Part shown: piece after piece, positions 6,647-17,724 of the stretch
Position numbering within the stretch: position 1 is the first letter of the stretch
How the letters are laid out: each line of letters opens with the position of its first letter
NCBI GenBank assembly: GCA_041397305.1
Contig: JAWKWX010000006.1
Coordinates: 1-64,000 of the forward strand
DNA length: 64,000 nucleotides
Direction of reading: 5' to 3'
Source of the DNA: TMP-24 sp041397305
GTDB taxonomy: Bacteria; Pseudomonadota; Alphaproteobacteria; Rhodobacterales; Rhodobacteraceae
The notes under the pieces: model-generated
What the model was told of the DNA's origin: nothing
What the model saw: the letters and a program-made list of their open reading frames with translations, nothing else
Database searches by the model: none
Translations under genes and position numbers: made by a program

Positions 6647-9229
6647 ATGAGCGATACGGACAGCAAGAAACCCCTCGGCCTCGGCGGCGCCCGCCCCGGA
6701 CAGGTGAAGCAGAGCTTCAGCCACGGGCGGACGAAGGCTGTCATCGTCGAGACGAAGAAGAAAAAGATCGTCGTGACGAAACCCGGCGCGGGCCCGGCTG
6801 CGGCCGCTGGCGCCGCCGCGCTTGGCGGCGACCCGTCGCGTCGGCCCGCAGGCATTTCCGATGCCGAGATGGAGCGTCGCCTGAAGGCGCTGCAGGTCCA
6901 CAAGGCGCAGGCCGCCGAAGACGCTGCCCGGCGCGAAGCCGACGAACGCGCGCGCGAGGAAGATCGCGAGCGCCGCCGCGCCGAGCTTGAGGAAAAGGAA
7001 CGCGCCGAGCGCGAACATCAGGATCTTCTGCGCCAGAAGGCCGAAGAGGACGAGCGCCGCGCCAAGGAGGCCGCCCGCGAAGCGGCCGAGCAGCGCGAGG
7101 CGCGCCGCCAGGAAGTTCTGGGCACCAAGCCCGCAAGCCGGGCCAAGCCCGCCCCGGTGGCGAAGCCTGCCGAGGCCGCGCCCGCCGACCCGGCCGCCGC
7201 CGAGGCCGCCGCATCGCGCGCCGCGACCAAGGGCGTCGCGACCATGGGCCCGCGCAAGACCGACCGCGAGCGCGACGAACGCGGCGGCGGCGGTGATACC
7301 CGTGGCAAGGCCGCCCGCGGCGACGAGGGCCGCCGCACCGGCAAGCTGTCGCTGTCTGAGGCGATGAACGGCGAAGGCGGGCGGCAACGCTCGCTCGCGG
7401 CGATGAAGCGCAAGCAGGAAAAGGCCCGCCAGAAGGCACTGGGCTTTGGCCAGAAGGCAGAGAAACTGTCGCGCGACGTGCAGCTGCCCGAAACGATCGT
7501 TGTCTCCGAACTGGCCAACCGCATGGCCGAACGCGCGGCGGACGTGGTGAAATCGCTCATGAAGATGGGCATGATGGTCACGATGAACGAGCCGATCGAC
7601 GCCGATACGGCGGAACTGGTGATCGAGGAATTCGGCCACCGCGCCGTCAGGGTCTCGGATGCCGATGTCGAACAGGTGATCGACACCGTCCAGGACAAGG
7701 CCGAGGATATGGAGGCGCGCCCGCCGATCGTCACGATCATGGGCCACGTCGACCATGGCAAGACCTCGCTTCTCGATGCGATCCGCCAGACCAACGTCGT
7801 CTCGGGCGAGGCGGGCGGCATCACCCAGCATATCGGTGCCTATCAGGTGAAGGCCTCGAACGGCAGCATCCTGACCTTCCTCGACACCCCCGGCCACGCC
7901 GCCTTCACCTCGATGCGGGCCCGTGGCGCGCAGGTGACCGATATCGTGGTTCTGGTGGTCGCGGCCGACGATGCGGTCATGCCGCAGACCGTCGAGGCGA
8001 TCAACCACGCCAAGGCCGCCAAGGTGCCGATGATCGTCGCCATCAACAAGGTCGACAAGCCCGACGCCAATCCCCAGAAGGTCCGGACCGACCTTCTGCA
8101 GCACGAGGTGGTGGTCGAGGCCTTGTCGGGCGACGTGCAGGATGTCGAGGTTTCGGCGAAGACAGGCATGGGGCTCGACACGCTTCTCGAGGCGATCGCG
8201 CTGCAGGCCGAGATTCTCGAACTGAAAGCCAACCCCGGGCGGGCGGCACAGGGCGCGGTGATCGAAGCCAAGCTCGACGTGGGCCGTGGCCCGGTGGCGA
8301 CGGTTCTGGTGCAGCACGGCACGCTGAAGCAGGGCGATATCTTCGTTGTCGGTGAACAATGGGGCAAGGTCCGCGCGCTGATCAACGACAAGGGCGACCG
8401 GGTGAAGGAAGCCGGACCGTCCGTGCCGGTCGAGGTGCTGGGTCTCAACGGCACGCCCGAGGCGGGCGACGTGCTGAACGTCGTCGAGACCGAGGCGCAG
8501 GCCCGCGAAATCGCCACCTATCGCGAGAAGGCGGCGAAGGACAAGCGCGCCGCGGCAGGCGCCGCGACCACGCTCGAACAGCTGATGGCCAAGGCCAAGG
8601 CCGACCAGAATGTCGCCGAACTGCCGATCGTGGTGAAGGCCGACGTGCAGGGTTCTGCCGAGGCGATTGTTCAGGCTATGGAAAAAATCGGCAACGACGA
8701 AGTGCGGGTTCGGGTCCTGCATTACGGCGTGGGCGCGATCACCGAATCAGACATCGGCCTGGCCGAAGCCTCGAACGCGCCGGTCATCGGCTTCAACGTC
8801 CGCGCCAATGCGCCCGCGCGCAATGCGGCCAACCAGAAGGGCGTCGAGATCCGCTATTACTCGATCATCTACGATCTGGTCGACGATATCAAAGCCGCGG
8901 CCTCGGGCCTTCTCAAGGCGGAGGTGCGCGAGAATTTCATCGGCTATGCGAAGATCCTCGAAGTCTTCAAGGTTTCCGGTGTCGGCAAGGTGGCGGGCTG
9001 CCTTGTCACCGAAGGCGTGGCGCGCCGTTCGGCCGGTGTGCGCCTTCTGCGCGACAACGTCGTGATCCACGAGGGAACGCTGAAAACCCTCAAGAGATTC
9101 AAGGACGAAGTCAAGGAAGTGCAGTCCGGTCAGGAATGCGGCATGGCCTTCGAAAACTACGACGACATCCGCCCGAACGATGTGATCGAGATCTTCGAGC
9201 GGGAAGAGATCGAGCGCAAGCTCAACTGA
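6647..9229 (+). CDS. infB: Translation initiation factor IF-2
   Basis: The 860-residue GTPase places initiator fMet-tRNA on the 30S subunit. The N-terminal third is low-complexity: a charged coiled-coil rich in Glu/Arg (about 80-160), then Ala/Pro/Lys linkers. The IF2-N domain lies near 280-335. The G domain shows G1 GHVDHGKTS (about 366-374), G3 DTPGHAAF (about 412-419), G4 NKVD (about 467-470) and G5 SAKTG, followed by domains II-IV. It is last in the rimP-nusA-ylxR-infB operon and is followed directly by a strong hairpin. The ribosome binding site before the ATG is weak, consistent with coupling to the gene just upstream. Confidence 0.97.
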   Translation: MSDTDSKKPLGLGGARPGQVKQSFSHGRTKAVIVETKKKKIVVTKPGAGPAAAAGAAALGGDPSRRPAGISDAEMERRLKALQVHKAQAAEDAARREADERAREEDRERRRAELEEKERAEREHQDLLRQKAEEDERRAKEAAREAAEQREARRQEVLGTKPASRAKPAPVAKPAEAAPADPAAAEAAASRAATKGVATMGPRKTDRERDERGGGGDTRGKAARGDEGRRTGKLSLSEAMNGEGGRQRSLAAMKRKQEKARQKALGFGQKAEKLSRDVQLPETIVVSELANRMAERAADVVKSLMKMGMMVTMNEPIDADTAELVIEEFGHRAVRVSDADVEQVIDTVQDKAEDMEARPPIVTIMGHVDHGKTSLLDAIRQTNVVSGEAGGITQHIGAYQVKASNGSILTFLDTPGHAAFTSMRARGAQVTDIVVLVVAADDAVMPQTVEAINHAKAAKVPMIVAINKVDKPDANPQKVRTDLLQHEVVVEALSGDVQDVEVSAKTGMGLDTLLEAIALQAEILELKANPGRAAQGAVIEAKLDVGRGPVATVLVQHGTLKQGDIFVVGEQWGKVRALINDKGDRVKEAGPSVPVEVLGLNGTPEAGDVLNVVETEAQAREIATYREKAAKDKRAAAGAATTLEQLMAKAKADQNVAELPIVVKADVQGSAEAIVQAMEKIGNDEVRVRVLHYGVGAITESDIGLAEASNAPVIGFNVRANAPARNAANQKGVEIRYYSIIYDLVDDIKAAASGLLKAEVRENFIGYAKILEVFKVSGVGKVAGCLVTEGVARRSAGVRLLRDNVVIHEGTLKTLKRFKDEVKEVQSGQECGMAFENYDDIRPNDVIEIFEREEIERKLN

Positions 9230-9232
9230 CGA

Positions 9233-9258
9233 AAATGGGGGCGGAAACGCCCCCATTT
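9233..9258. terminator. Terminator after infB
   Basis: Perfect 11-bp stem AAATGGGGGCG / CGCCCCCATTT with a GAAA tetraloop, starting three bases after the infB stop, with T-rich sequence following. The flanking A and T runs make it symmetrical, so it can also serve the convergent small gene at 9291-9428. Confidence 0.85.
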
Positions 9259-9290
9259 CATTTCGTCCGGTGCCGGAAGGCTTTTGACCC

Positions 9291-9428
9291 TCAAGCGGCT
9301 TTCTTCTGGACGGGATATCCTTCGAACAGGCGGTCGCCCACCCGGACCAGGATCTTGCCATTATCCAGCTGCCGCTCGAACGTGCCCTGTACCTGCACGC
9401 AGCTGCCGAGAGTGATGGTGCGCAGCAT
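9291..9428 (-). CDS. Small 45-residue protein of unknown function
   Basis: I do not recognise this protein. The ATG at 9428 follows GGGGAAACAGGG on the minus strand, and the 45 residues are predominantly beta-type: TLGSCVQVQGTFERQ, then KILVRVGDRLFEGYPV, with a basic tail KKAA. This alternation of hydrophobic and polar residues suits a tiny beta-barrel or hairpin. It is convergent with infB and shares its terminator. A longer in-frame reading to 9524 has poor protein character. Two palindromes lie in its upstream region (9495-9540), which supports a regulated transcription unit. Coding status is supported by the ribosome binding site and codon pattern only. Confidence 0.55.
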   Translation of the reverse strand: MLRTITLGSCVQVQGTFERQLDNGKILVRVGDRLFEGYPVQKKAA

Positions 9429-9494
9429 CCCTGTTTCCCCTGTATTGGGCTGCCGAGAGTCTGGGTCCGCCATGCTTGCCTGCCAGTGAACGAA

Positions 9495-9540
9495 CCTGAC
9501 GTCAGGCTGACACAAATTCGTCACTTTGCAAGTGTGAATT
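9495..9540. promoter_or_regulatory. Two operator-like palindromes upstream of the 45-residue gene
   Basis: CCTGACGTCAGG (9495-9506) is a perfect 12-bp palindrome. Next to it AATTC-gt-CACTT-tgc-AAGTG-t-GAATT (9515-9540) forms a second interrupted dyad. Both lie 67-112 bp before the minus-strand ATG at 9428, in the interval separating it from mutT. The binding protein is unknown. Confidence 0.45.
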
Positions 9541-9590
9541 GTGGCGGGAATCGAAAAAGACTCTACCGTGAGTGGAATCAGTCACAGGGG

Positions 9591-9989
9591 TCAGAGCCAG
9601 TCGCGCAAGATCGGGATCAGCGGCAGGTCGGCGGGCGGCATCGGATAGTCCCTCAGATCCTTTGCGCGCACCCAGGCGAGGCGCTGGCCTTCATGCGGCT
9701 GCGGGGTTCCCTGCCAGCGGCGACAGGCGAAGAGAGGCATCAGCAGGTGGAACTCCTCGTAGCTGTGGCTCGCGAAAGTCAGGGGGGCGAGGCAGCTTTT
9801 CCAGGTGTCGATGCCCAGCTCTTCCTTCAGTTCGCGGATCAGGCAGGCCTCGGGCGTCTCGCCCGGCTCGACCTTGCCGCCCGGAAACTCCCAGAGCCCG
9901 GCAAGCGACTTGCCTTCCGGGCGCTCGGCCAGCAGCACGCGACCGTCGGCGTCGATCAGCGCGACGGCGGAGACGAGCAGGACCTTCAT
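9591..9989 (-). CDS. mutT: MutT-type (d)NTP pyrophosphohydrolase, NUDIX family
   Basis: A 132-residue NUDIX hydrolase expected to cleave oxidised nucleotides such as 8-oxo-dGTP and so limit transversions. The Nudix box runs GGKVEPGETPEACLIRELKEELGI (seen as GGKVEPGETPEA then LIRELKEELGI) at about residues 38-61 with the REx2EE metal ligands intact. The start LWEFPGG context matches MutT. It lies downstream of argJ on the same strand, separated by one copy of the intergenic repeat, so it may be the last gene of the PPIase-argJ-mutT unit. Confidence 0.9.
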   Translation of the reverse strand: MKVLLVSAVALIDADGRVLLAERPEGKSLAGLWEFPGGKVEPGETPEACLIRELKEELGIDTWKSCLAPLTFASHSYEEFHLLMPLFACRRWQGTPQPHEGQRLAWVRAKDLRDYPMPPADLPLIPILRDWL

Positions 9990-10002
9990 CGACCGGGGCC
10001 AG

Positions 10003-10053
10003 CCGGGGGTTTCACACCCCCGGACCCCCGTGAGGTATTTGGACCAAGATGAA
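10003..10053 (+). repeat. Intergenic hairpin + GTATTT repeat copy (argJ-mutT interval)
   Basis: CCGGGGGT / ACCCCCGG (10003-10010 with 10016-10023, loop TTCAC) is followed by ACCCCCGTGAGGTATTT and GGACCAAGATGAAG. The repeat is oriented on plus, opposite to the flanking minus-strand genes argJ and mutT. Confidence 0.7.
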
Positions 10054-10055
10054 GG

Positions 10056-11432
10056 TCAGGAACGGTAGTCGGCATTGATCGCGACATAGCGGGCGGTGAG
10101 GTCACAGGTCCAGACCGTGCGCCTGGCGCGGCCCTGGCCGAGATCGACGGCGATGACGAGATCGGACTGTTTCATGTAGGTCGCCCCATCCGCCTCGCGG
10201 TAGGAGGGCGCGCGCCAGCCCTTTTCGGCCACGAGGATATCACCAAAGCGGATCGTCAGCCGGTCGCGGTCGGCGCTCGCGCCGGACTTGCCGACGGCGG
10301 CGACGATCCGGCCCCAGTTCGGGTCTTCGCCCGCCACCGCGGTCTTCACCAGCGGCGAATTGGCGACGGCGAAGGCGGCGCGGGCGGCATCCGCGTCGGT
10401 GGCGGCGCCGGTGACGCGGACCTCGACGAATTTCGTCGCCCCCTCGCCGTCGCGCACCACCTGCTGGGCGAGCGAGAGCATCACGCCTTTCAGCGCCGCC
10501 TCGAAGGCTTTGGCCACCTCGCCCTTCACCTCTGCCGCCGGGCTCTGGCCGGTGGCCGCGACCAGAAGCGTGTCGGAGGTCGATGTGTCGCTGTCCACCG
10601 TGATCGAATTGAAGGTGGGCCCGACATGGCGCGAGACCATCTTCTGCAGCGCCGCCTGCGGGATTTTCGCGTCGGTGAAGATATAGACCAGCATCGTCGC
10701 CATGTCGGGCGCGATCATGCCCGATCCCTTGGCAATGCCGGAGATATGGATCGCGCCGCCCTCGCCCTGCACGGTCGCGGCGGCGCCCTTCGGGAACGTG
10801 TCGGTGGTCATGATCGCCCGCGCCGCCATCTCGACCGCATCGGCATCGAGCCGCGCCACCAGATCGGGGATCTTCGCGGTGATCCTTTCATGCGGCAGGG
10901 GCTCGCCGATCACCCCGGTCGAGGAGGAAAAGACGCGCGACACAGGCAGGCCGAGCGCGCCTGCGACCGCGCCGGTCACCGCTGCCATCGCTTCCTCGCC
11001 CCCCTTGCCGGTGAAGGCGTTGGAATTGCCGGAATTGACGATGATCGCCGCGCCCGGGCCCGCCCCGCCCTCGCCCGCCGTGCCCTTCAGCGCGAGCTTC
11101 GCCTGGCAGTCGCGCACGCAGGCCGACCGCGTGGTCGACTTCGTGAAGGCGCCCGCGATCACCGTTCCCGGCGCCAGACGGACCAGCATCACATCCTTGC
11201 GGTCAAGATATTTCACCCCCGCCTCGACGGCGGCGAATTCGGCGCCCGCGATCGCGGGCAGGACCGGGAAGCTTGCAGGCGCCAGCGGCGAAACCGGCTT
11301 GGCGGCCTTTGCCTTGACGGCCTTTGCCTTGACGGGGGCGGCGGGCGCCGCCTCCAGCCTCGATTTCAGCCTGGCGACCTTGGCCTTGAGCTTTTCGACC
11401 TTGGCCTTCCAGTCCCTGTCACTCTTGCCCAT
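10056..11432 (-). CDS. argJ: Bifunctional glutamate N-acetyltransferase / amino-acid acetyltransferase (ArgJ)
   Basis: ArgJ recycles the acetyl group between N-acetylornithine and glutamate in arginine synthesis. The motif GMIAPDMATML near residues 235-247 contains the Ala-Thr bond that is cleaved autocatalytically, leaving Thr as the nucleophile; STGVIGEPL (near 168-176) is also typical. The 458 residues exceed the common 400-410 because of an N-terminal extension of about 50 residues. It is Lys/Ala-rich, with a coiled-coil-like part (WKAKVEKLKAKVARLKSRL) and short KAKAVKAKAAK repeats. GAGGG/AGG upstream of the ATG at 11432 supports this start. The upstream PPIase stop is 22 bp away. Confidence 0.94.
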   Translation of the reverse strand: MGKSDRDWKAKVEKLKAKVARLKSRLEAAPAAPVKAKAVKAKAAKPVSPLAPASFPVLPAIAGAEFAAVEAGVKYLDRKDVMLVRLAPGTVIAGAFTKSTTRSACVRDCQAKLALKGTAGEGGAGPGAAIIVNSGNSNAFTGKGGEEAMAAVTGAVAGALGLPVSRVFSSSTGVIGEPLPHERITAKIPDLVARLDADAVEMAARAIMTTDTFPKGAAATVQGEGGAIHISGIAKGSGMIAPDMATMLVYIFTDAKIPQAALQKMVSRHVGPTFNSITVDSDTSTSDTLLVAATGQSPAAEVKGEVAKAFEAALKGVMLSLAQQVVRDGEGATKFVEVRVTGAATDADAARAAFAVANSPLVKTAVAGEDPNWGRIVAAVGKSGASADRDRLTIRFGDILVAEKGWRAPSYREADGATYMKQSDLVIAVDLGQGRARRTVWTCDLTARYVAINADYRS

Positions 11433-11454
11433 GGCGCCTGCCCTCTTGTGTCGC

Positions 11455-12309
11455 TTATTCGGCCGCGTCGAGAAGCTCGACCTTCTTCAGGACCGTCGGG
11501 TCGACCCCGTCGGTATGGCGCACCACGGCGGCGCCTTCGGTCAGTTCCTTCACGCGCGCCTCGACCGCCGCCTGGCGCAGATCGCCCTCAAGCTCGGGCT
11601 TCACATCCTCGAACGCCGGCGACGCGGCGACGCGGACATCGTTGAGCTTGATGATATGCCAGCCGAAATCGGTCTGGACCGGGTCGGAGATCTTGCCCTT
11701 CTCCAGCGCCACGACCGCATCCTCGAACGGTTTGACCATCATGCCAAGGCCGAACCAGCCCAGATCGCCGCCATTGGCGGCGGAACCCGGGTCCTGCGAC
11801 TTTTCCTTGGCGATCGCGGCGAAATCGCCGCCCGCATCAAGGTCTGCCTTGATCGCCTTCGCCTCCTCCTCGGTCGGCACGAGGATATGATCGGCCTCAT
11901 ACTCCTTGGCCGGCTCGGCATTCACATATTTCTCGTCGTAGAGCTTTTGCAGCGCCTCGTCCGTCACCGCAGAGGCGGCGGCGGCATCGAGAACGGTCGC
12001 CGACAGGTAGGACCGTTTCTGGTTCTCGATCATCAGGAGATCGAGCTTCCTCGGCGCCTTTTCCGCCTCCTGCGCCAGCGCGGTCTGCTGGATCAGCTGG
12101 TCCAGCACGCCATTGAACAGCACCTCGTCCGGCAGCGCCTTGTATTGTTCGGGCAGCGCCTCGCGCGCCGCGATCAGATGGCCGAGCGTGATGTCGGTGC
12201 CGTTCACCGTCGCGATGACCGTCGCAGCCGTCGGCTCCTCGGCGCGGGCGGGCGCCGCGAGCGTCAGTGCCGCAAGGGCAACCGACAGGAAAAGACCGGA
12301 TTTCATCAT
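11455..12309 (-). CDS. Secreted parvulin-type peptidyl-prolyl cis-trans isomerase
   Basis: A 284-residue exported foldase. MMKSGLFLSVALAALTLAAP with ARA|EE is a standard Sec signal peptide (cleavage near residue 23), with no lipobox. A SurA-like N-terminal helical region (about 30-125) is followed by one parvulin domain (about 135-235) with ADHILV, NGGDLGWFG and the terminal FGWHIIKL motifs. The start was taken at the ATG at 12309, nine bases after GGAG; a GTG two codons upstream is too close to that site. It probably assists folding of periplasmic or outer-membrane proteins. It is divergent from secA and leads the argJ unit. Confidence 0.92.
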   Translation of the reverse strand: MMKSGLFLSVALAALTLAAPARAEEPTAATVIATVNGTDITLGHLIAAREALPEQYKALPDEVLFNGVLDQLIQQTALAQEAEKAPRKLDLLMIENQKRSYLSATVLDAAAASAVTDEALQKLYDEKYVNAEPAKEYEADHILVPTEEEAKAIKADLDAGGDFAAIAKEKSQDPGSAANGGDLGWFGLGMMVKPFEDAVVALEKGKISDPVQTDFGWHIIKLNDVRVAASPAFEDVKPELEGDLRQAAVEARVKELTEGAAVVRHTDGVDPTVLKKVELLDAAE

Positions 12310-12490
12310 TCTCACACGCTCCTGATGGGTCGCAAACCCTTGCGACGTTGACTATCGGGGGGCAGCCGCTTACATCGCCTGAAGCCTCGAACGGCCCTGC
12401 CTGCCCGGTTTCTGCGCCTATCTAGGCCTGAGGGCAATCCGCGGCAAGGCCGATCTCGGCAGGATATCGCGCAACCCGAGCGGAGAGAAT

Positions 12491-15226
<2,736 letters not shown>

Positions 15227-15242
15227 CGGGCGGCGCGCCGGG

Positions 15243-15280
15243 CGGGCCATCGGCTTTGGCCCGTTCCTTTCATCTTTGAG
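15243..15280 (+). terminator. Terminator after secA
   Basis: CGGGCC / GGCCCG (15243-15248 with 15258-15263, 9-nt loop) is followed by the T-rich run TTCCTTTCATCTTT. It lies 16 bp after the secA stop. Confidence 0.6.
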
Positions 15281-15342
15281 CCACCCTGCTGCCAAAGTCT
15301 TGCTCTAGCCTGACGGCCTCTGACCACAGGGGGCCGATCGCC

Positions 15343-16422
15343 ATGTCACTCAAACGCTCTGTCCTTCTCGCCGCGAGCGGGCTGATCGTCGCCGCCGCCG
15401 CAACCACGGTTGCGAGCGGCCGCATGGGCTTTTCGCCGACCGGCAGCGCGCCATCGCCAAGGGCCGTCGCCCTCAGCGCCGCGCGGATGACCACCGCAGC
15501 CGCGCCGGTGCCGGACACCGCGACAGATGCGGCCCTCGCCGCCGGCCTGCGGCAGAACCTGCCGGACTTCCCCGACCTTCCGGCATCTGCCACGGCCCCG
15601 CTCGGCAACGTCGTCCGGGTCGCGGCTCGCGCGACCGGACAAGGCGATCTGGCGGTGCCCGACCTCTCTGCAGTGACCCGCGAATATGATACCTACGGCG
15701 CCGCCTGCGCCGATCCGACGCTCAGACTTGTCAAGCTCCGCACCGCGATGCTCGGCCTTTCCGTCACCGCCCCCTGCCATGCGGGCGAGGTGATCCGCAT
15801 CAGCCACGGCGCGCTTGCCTTCGCCGTGCGCCTCGGGCCGACCGGCCGCTACGCCACCACGATCCCCGCACTGGGCACGGCGGGCCAGGTCGAGGTGACG
15901 ATGGACCGCGGTGTGCGGCTGGAACAGGTGGTTCCCGTGCCCGACATCGGCACGGTCGTGCGCATCGCGCTGCAGCTTCGGGGCCGCGACGGCATGCATC
16001 TGAATGGCCTTGGCCAGGGCGCGGGCTTCGACGCCCCCGGCCTGATTGCCCCCTGGGCCCCCGGCCTGCCCTCGCTCGGCAAAGGCGGCTATCTGACGCG
16101 GCTCGGCGATCCGACGCTTGACGATCCGCTTCTGGCCGAAGTGCTGACCCTGCCCGCCAGCGCCGAGGCGGCGCGGCCGATGCTGGTGGTCGAGGTCAGC
16201 GCGGACAATTGCGCGCGCGATCTGCTGGTGACGGTGGCCACCGCCGAGGGTCGCGCGGTACCAAGCACCGGTGCGGTCAGCTTCTCGATGCCCGATTGCG
16301 GCGCGGCGGGCCAGCGCCTCGCGCTCGATGCCGCAAGCTTCCTGACCCGGCAGTACGCCGAGACGGGCAACGAGCACCAGCCAACACCGGACGGGCTTGA
16401 ACAGCCGCGGCCCTCCCCCTAG
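15343..16422 (+). CDS. Exported protein of unknown function downstream of secA
   Basis: I do not recognise a named domain. The 359 residues begin with MSLKRSVLLAASGLIVAAAA, a signal peptide or single N-terminal anchor, followed by an Ala/Thr/Pro-rich stretch to about residue 70. The rest has a secreted, beta-rich look. There are paired cysteines at YGAACADPTLRL and TAPCHAGE (about 125-150), and later DNCARD and SMPDCGAAG, so two disulfides are plausible. Homologues next to secA in this order are sometimes labelled translocase, but nothing in the sequence shows that role. The position suggests an envelope function; this is inference. ATG at 15343 gives the signal peptide at the true N-terminus. 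Confidence 0.75.
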   Translation: MSLKRSVLLAASGLIVAAAATTVASGRMGFSPTGSAPSPRAVALSAARMTTAAAPVPDTATDAALAAGLRQNLPDFPDLPASATAPLGNVVRVAARATGQGDLAVPDLSAVTREYDTYGAACADPTLRLVKLRTAMLGLSVTAPCHAGEVIRISHGALAFAVRLGPTGRYATTIPALGTAGQVEVTMDRGVRLEQVVPVPDIGTVVRIALQLRGRDGMHLNGLGQGAGFDAPGLIAPWAPGLPSLGKGGYLTRLGDPTLDDPLLAEVLTLPASAEAARPMLVVEVSADNCARDLLVTVATAEGRAVPSTGAVSFSMPDCGAAGQRLALDAASFLTRQYAETGNEHQPTPDGLEQPRPSP

Positions 16423-16452
16423 GGTGCCCGCCGACCGATCAGGGAGGTGGAC

Positions 16453-16917
16453 ATGAACGGCAAGGTAGACGCGCGGCTCGCGGAGCTTGGACTTGAATTG
16501 CCGGACGCCCCGGCCCCGGCGGCCAATTACGTGCCCTTCGTGCAAGCAGGCGATCTCGTCTTCGTGTCCGGCCAGATCAGCCAGTCGAAGGAGGGGCTGA
16601 TCAAGGGCCGCCTCGGCGCCGACATGGATGTGGCCGCCGGCGCCGCCGCCGCCCGCCGCTGCGGCCTGTCGATCCTCGCCCAGGTCCGGGCCGCCTGCGG
16701 CGGCGACCTCGACCGGGTGGTGCGCGTGGTCAAGCTCACCGGTTTCGTCAATTCGACCGGCGATTTCACCGACCAGCCCAAGGTGATCAACGGCTGCTCC
16801 GACCTGATGGTCGAAGTCTTCGGCGATGCGGGCCGCCATGCCCGCGCCGCCGTGTCCGCGCCCGCGCTTCCCCTGGGTGTCGCGGTCGAGATCGAGGCAA
16901 TCGTTCAGGTCAGATGA
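16453..16917 (+). CDS. RidA family protein (reactive enamine/imine deaminase)
   Basis: A 154-residue member of the YjgF/YER057c/UK114 family. ANYVPFVQAGDLVFVSGQIS near residues 23-42 and the closing ALPLGVAVEIEAI are family hallmarks; this is the longer RidA subgroup rather than the ~128-residue archetype. Archetypal RidA hydrolyses 2-aminoacrylate and related imines made by PLP enzymes; activity of this subgroup is less certain. Start chosen at the ATG at 16453 after AGGGAGGTGGAC; a GTG two codons upstream lies inside that binding site. It overlaps the GDPD gene by ATGA. Confidence 0.88.
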   Translation: MNGKVDARLAELGLELPDAPAPAANYVPFVQAGDLVFVSGQISQSKEGLIKGRLGADMDVAAGAAAARRCGLSILAQVRAACGGDLDRVVRVVKLTGFVNSTGDFTDQPKVINGCSDLMVEVFGDAGRHARAAVSAPALPLGVAVEIEAIVQVR

Positions 16918-17693
16918 TCGTGACGCGCCCGCCGCTGCCCGAGGCCTTCCTGCACCTGCCGATCGCGCACCGCGCCTTTCACGACCGCGCCGCCCGGCGG
17001 CCGGAAAATTCCCGCGCCGCCATCCGCGCGGCCATCGCGGCGGGCTACGGGATCGAGATCGACATCCAGCCCTCGGCCGACGGCGTGCCGATGGTCTTTC
17101 ACGATTACGACCTGCGCCGCCTGACCGGCCAGCCCGGCCGTATCCGCGGCCTGACAGCGGCAGAACTTGGCACCCTGCCGCTTCTCGACGCCGACGAAGG
17201 CGTGCCGACGCTCGCCGAAGTGCTTCGGATCGTCGCCGGGCAGGTGCCGCTCCTGATCGAGATCAAGGATCAGGACGGCGCGATGGGCCCCGCCGTGGGC
17301 GATCTGGAACGGGCGGTCGCCGAAACCCTGGACGGCTACGCGGGCGATGTGGCGCTCATGTCCTTCAACCCGCATTCCGTGGCGGCTCTGGCCCGCCGCG
17401 CCCCCGACCGGCCGCGCGGGCTGACGACCAGCGCCTACCGGGCCGAGGACTGGCCGCTTCTGCCCGCGCCCGTGCGCGACCATCTGCGCGACATCCCCGA
17501 TCTCGACCGGGTGGGGGCGAGCTTCATCTCGCACGAGGCGGCCGACCTCGACCGGCCGCTGATCGCCGAGGTGAAAGCCAGGGGCACCCATATCCTGTGC
17601 TGGACGATCCGCTCGCCCGAGGCGGAAGCCAGGGCGCGCAAGGTCGCCGAAAATGTAACGTTCGAATCCTACCCCGCACTGATTGCCCCTTGA
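16914..17693 (+). CDS. ugpQ: Glycerophosphodiester phosphodiesterase
   Basis: A 259-residue TIM-barrel enzyme releasing glycerol 3-phosphate from deacylated phospholipids. Catalytic and metal-binding elements are visible: HRAFHDRAARRPENS (residues about 19-33, with HR and PEN), the ExD pair in IEIDIQ, HDYDL with the second His, and EIKD. No signal peptide, so it acts in the cytoplasm like UgpQ. It overlaps the RidA gene by ATGA and is followed 31 bp later by the FemAB-like acyltransferase, so the three appear to be one unit. The ugpQ symbol is by similarity in length and localisation. Confidence 0.88.
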   Translation: MIVTRPPLPEAFLHLPIAHRAFHDRAARRPENSRAAIRAAIAAGYGIEIDIQPSADGVPMVFHDYDLRRLTGQPGRIRGLTAAELGTLPLLDADEGVPTLAEVLRIVAGQVPLLIEIKDQDGAMGPAVGDLERAVAETLDGYAGDVALMSFNPHSVAALARRAPDRPRGLTTSAYRAEDWPLLPAPVRDHLRDIPDLDRVGASFISHEAADLDRPLIAEVKARGTHILCWTIRSPEAEARARKVAENVTFESYPALIAP

Positions 17694-17724
17694 CGAAGCG
17701 GCGCCAACGGGCGCCCCTCGCGCC

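Noticed and set aside
6485..8722. Long open frame opposite infB
   Set aside because: Low-complexity Gly/Leu/His-rich shadow of infB with no ribosome binding site or motif.
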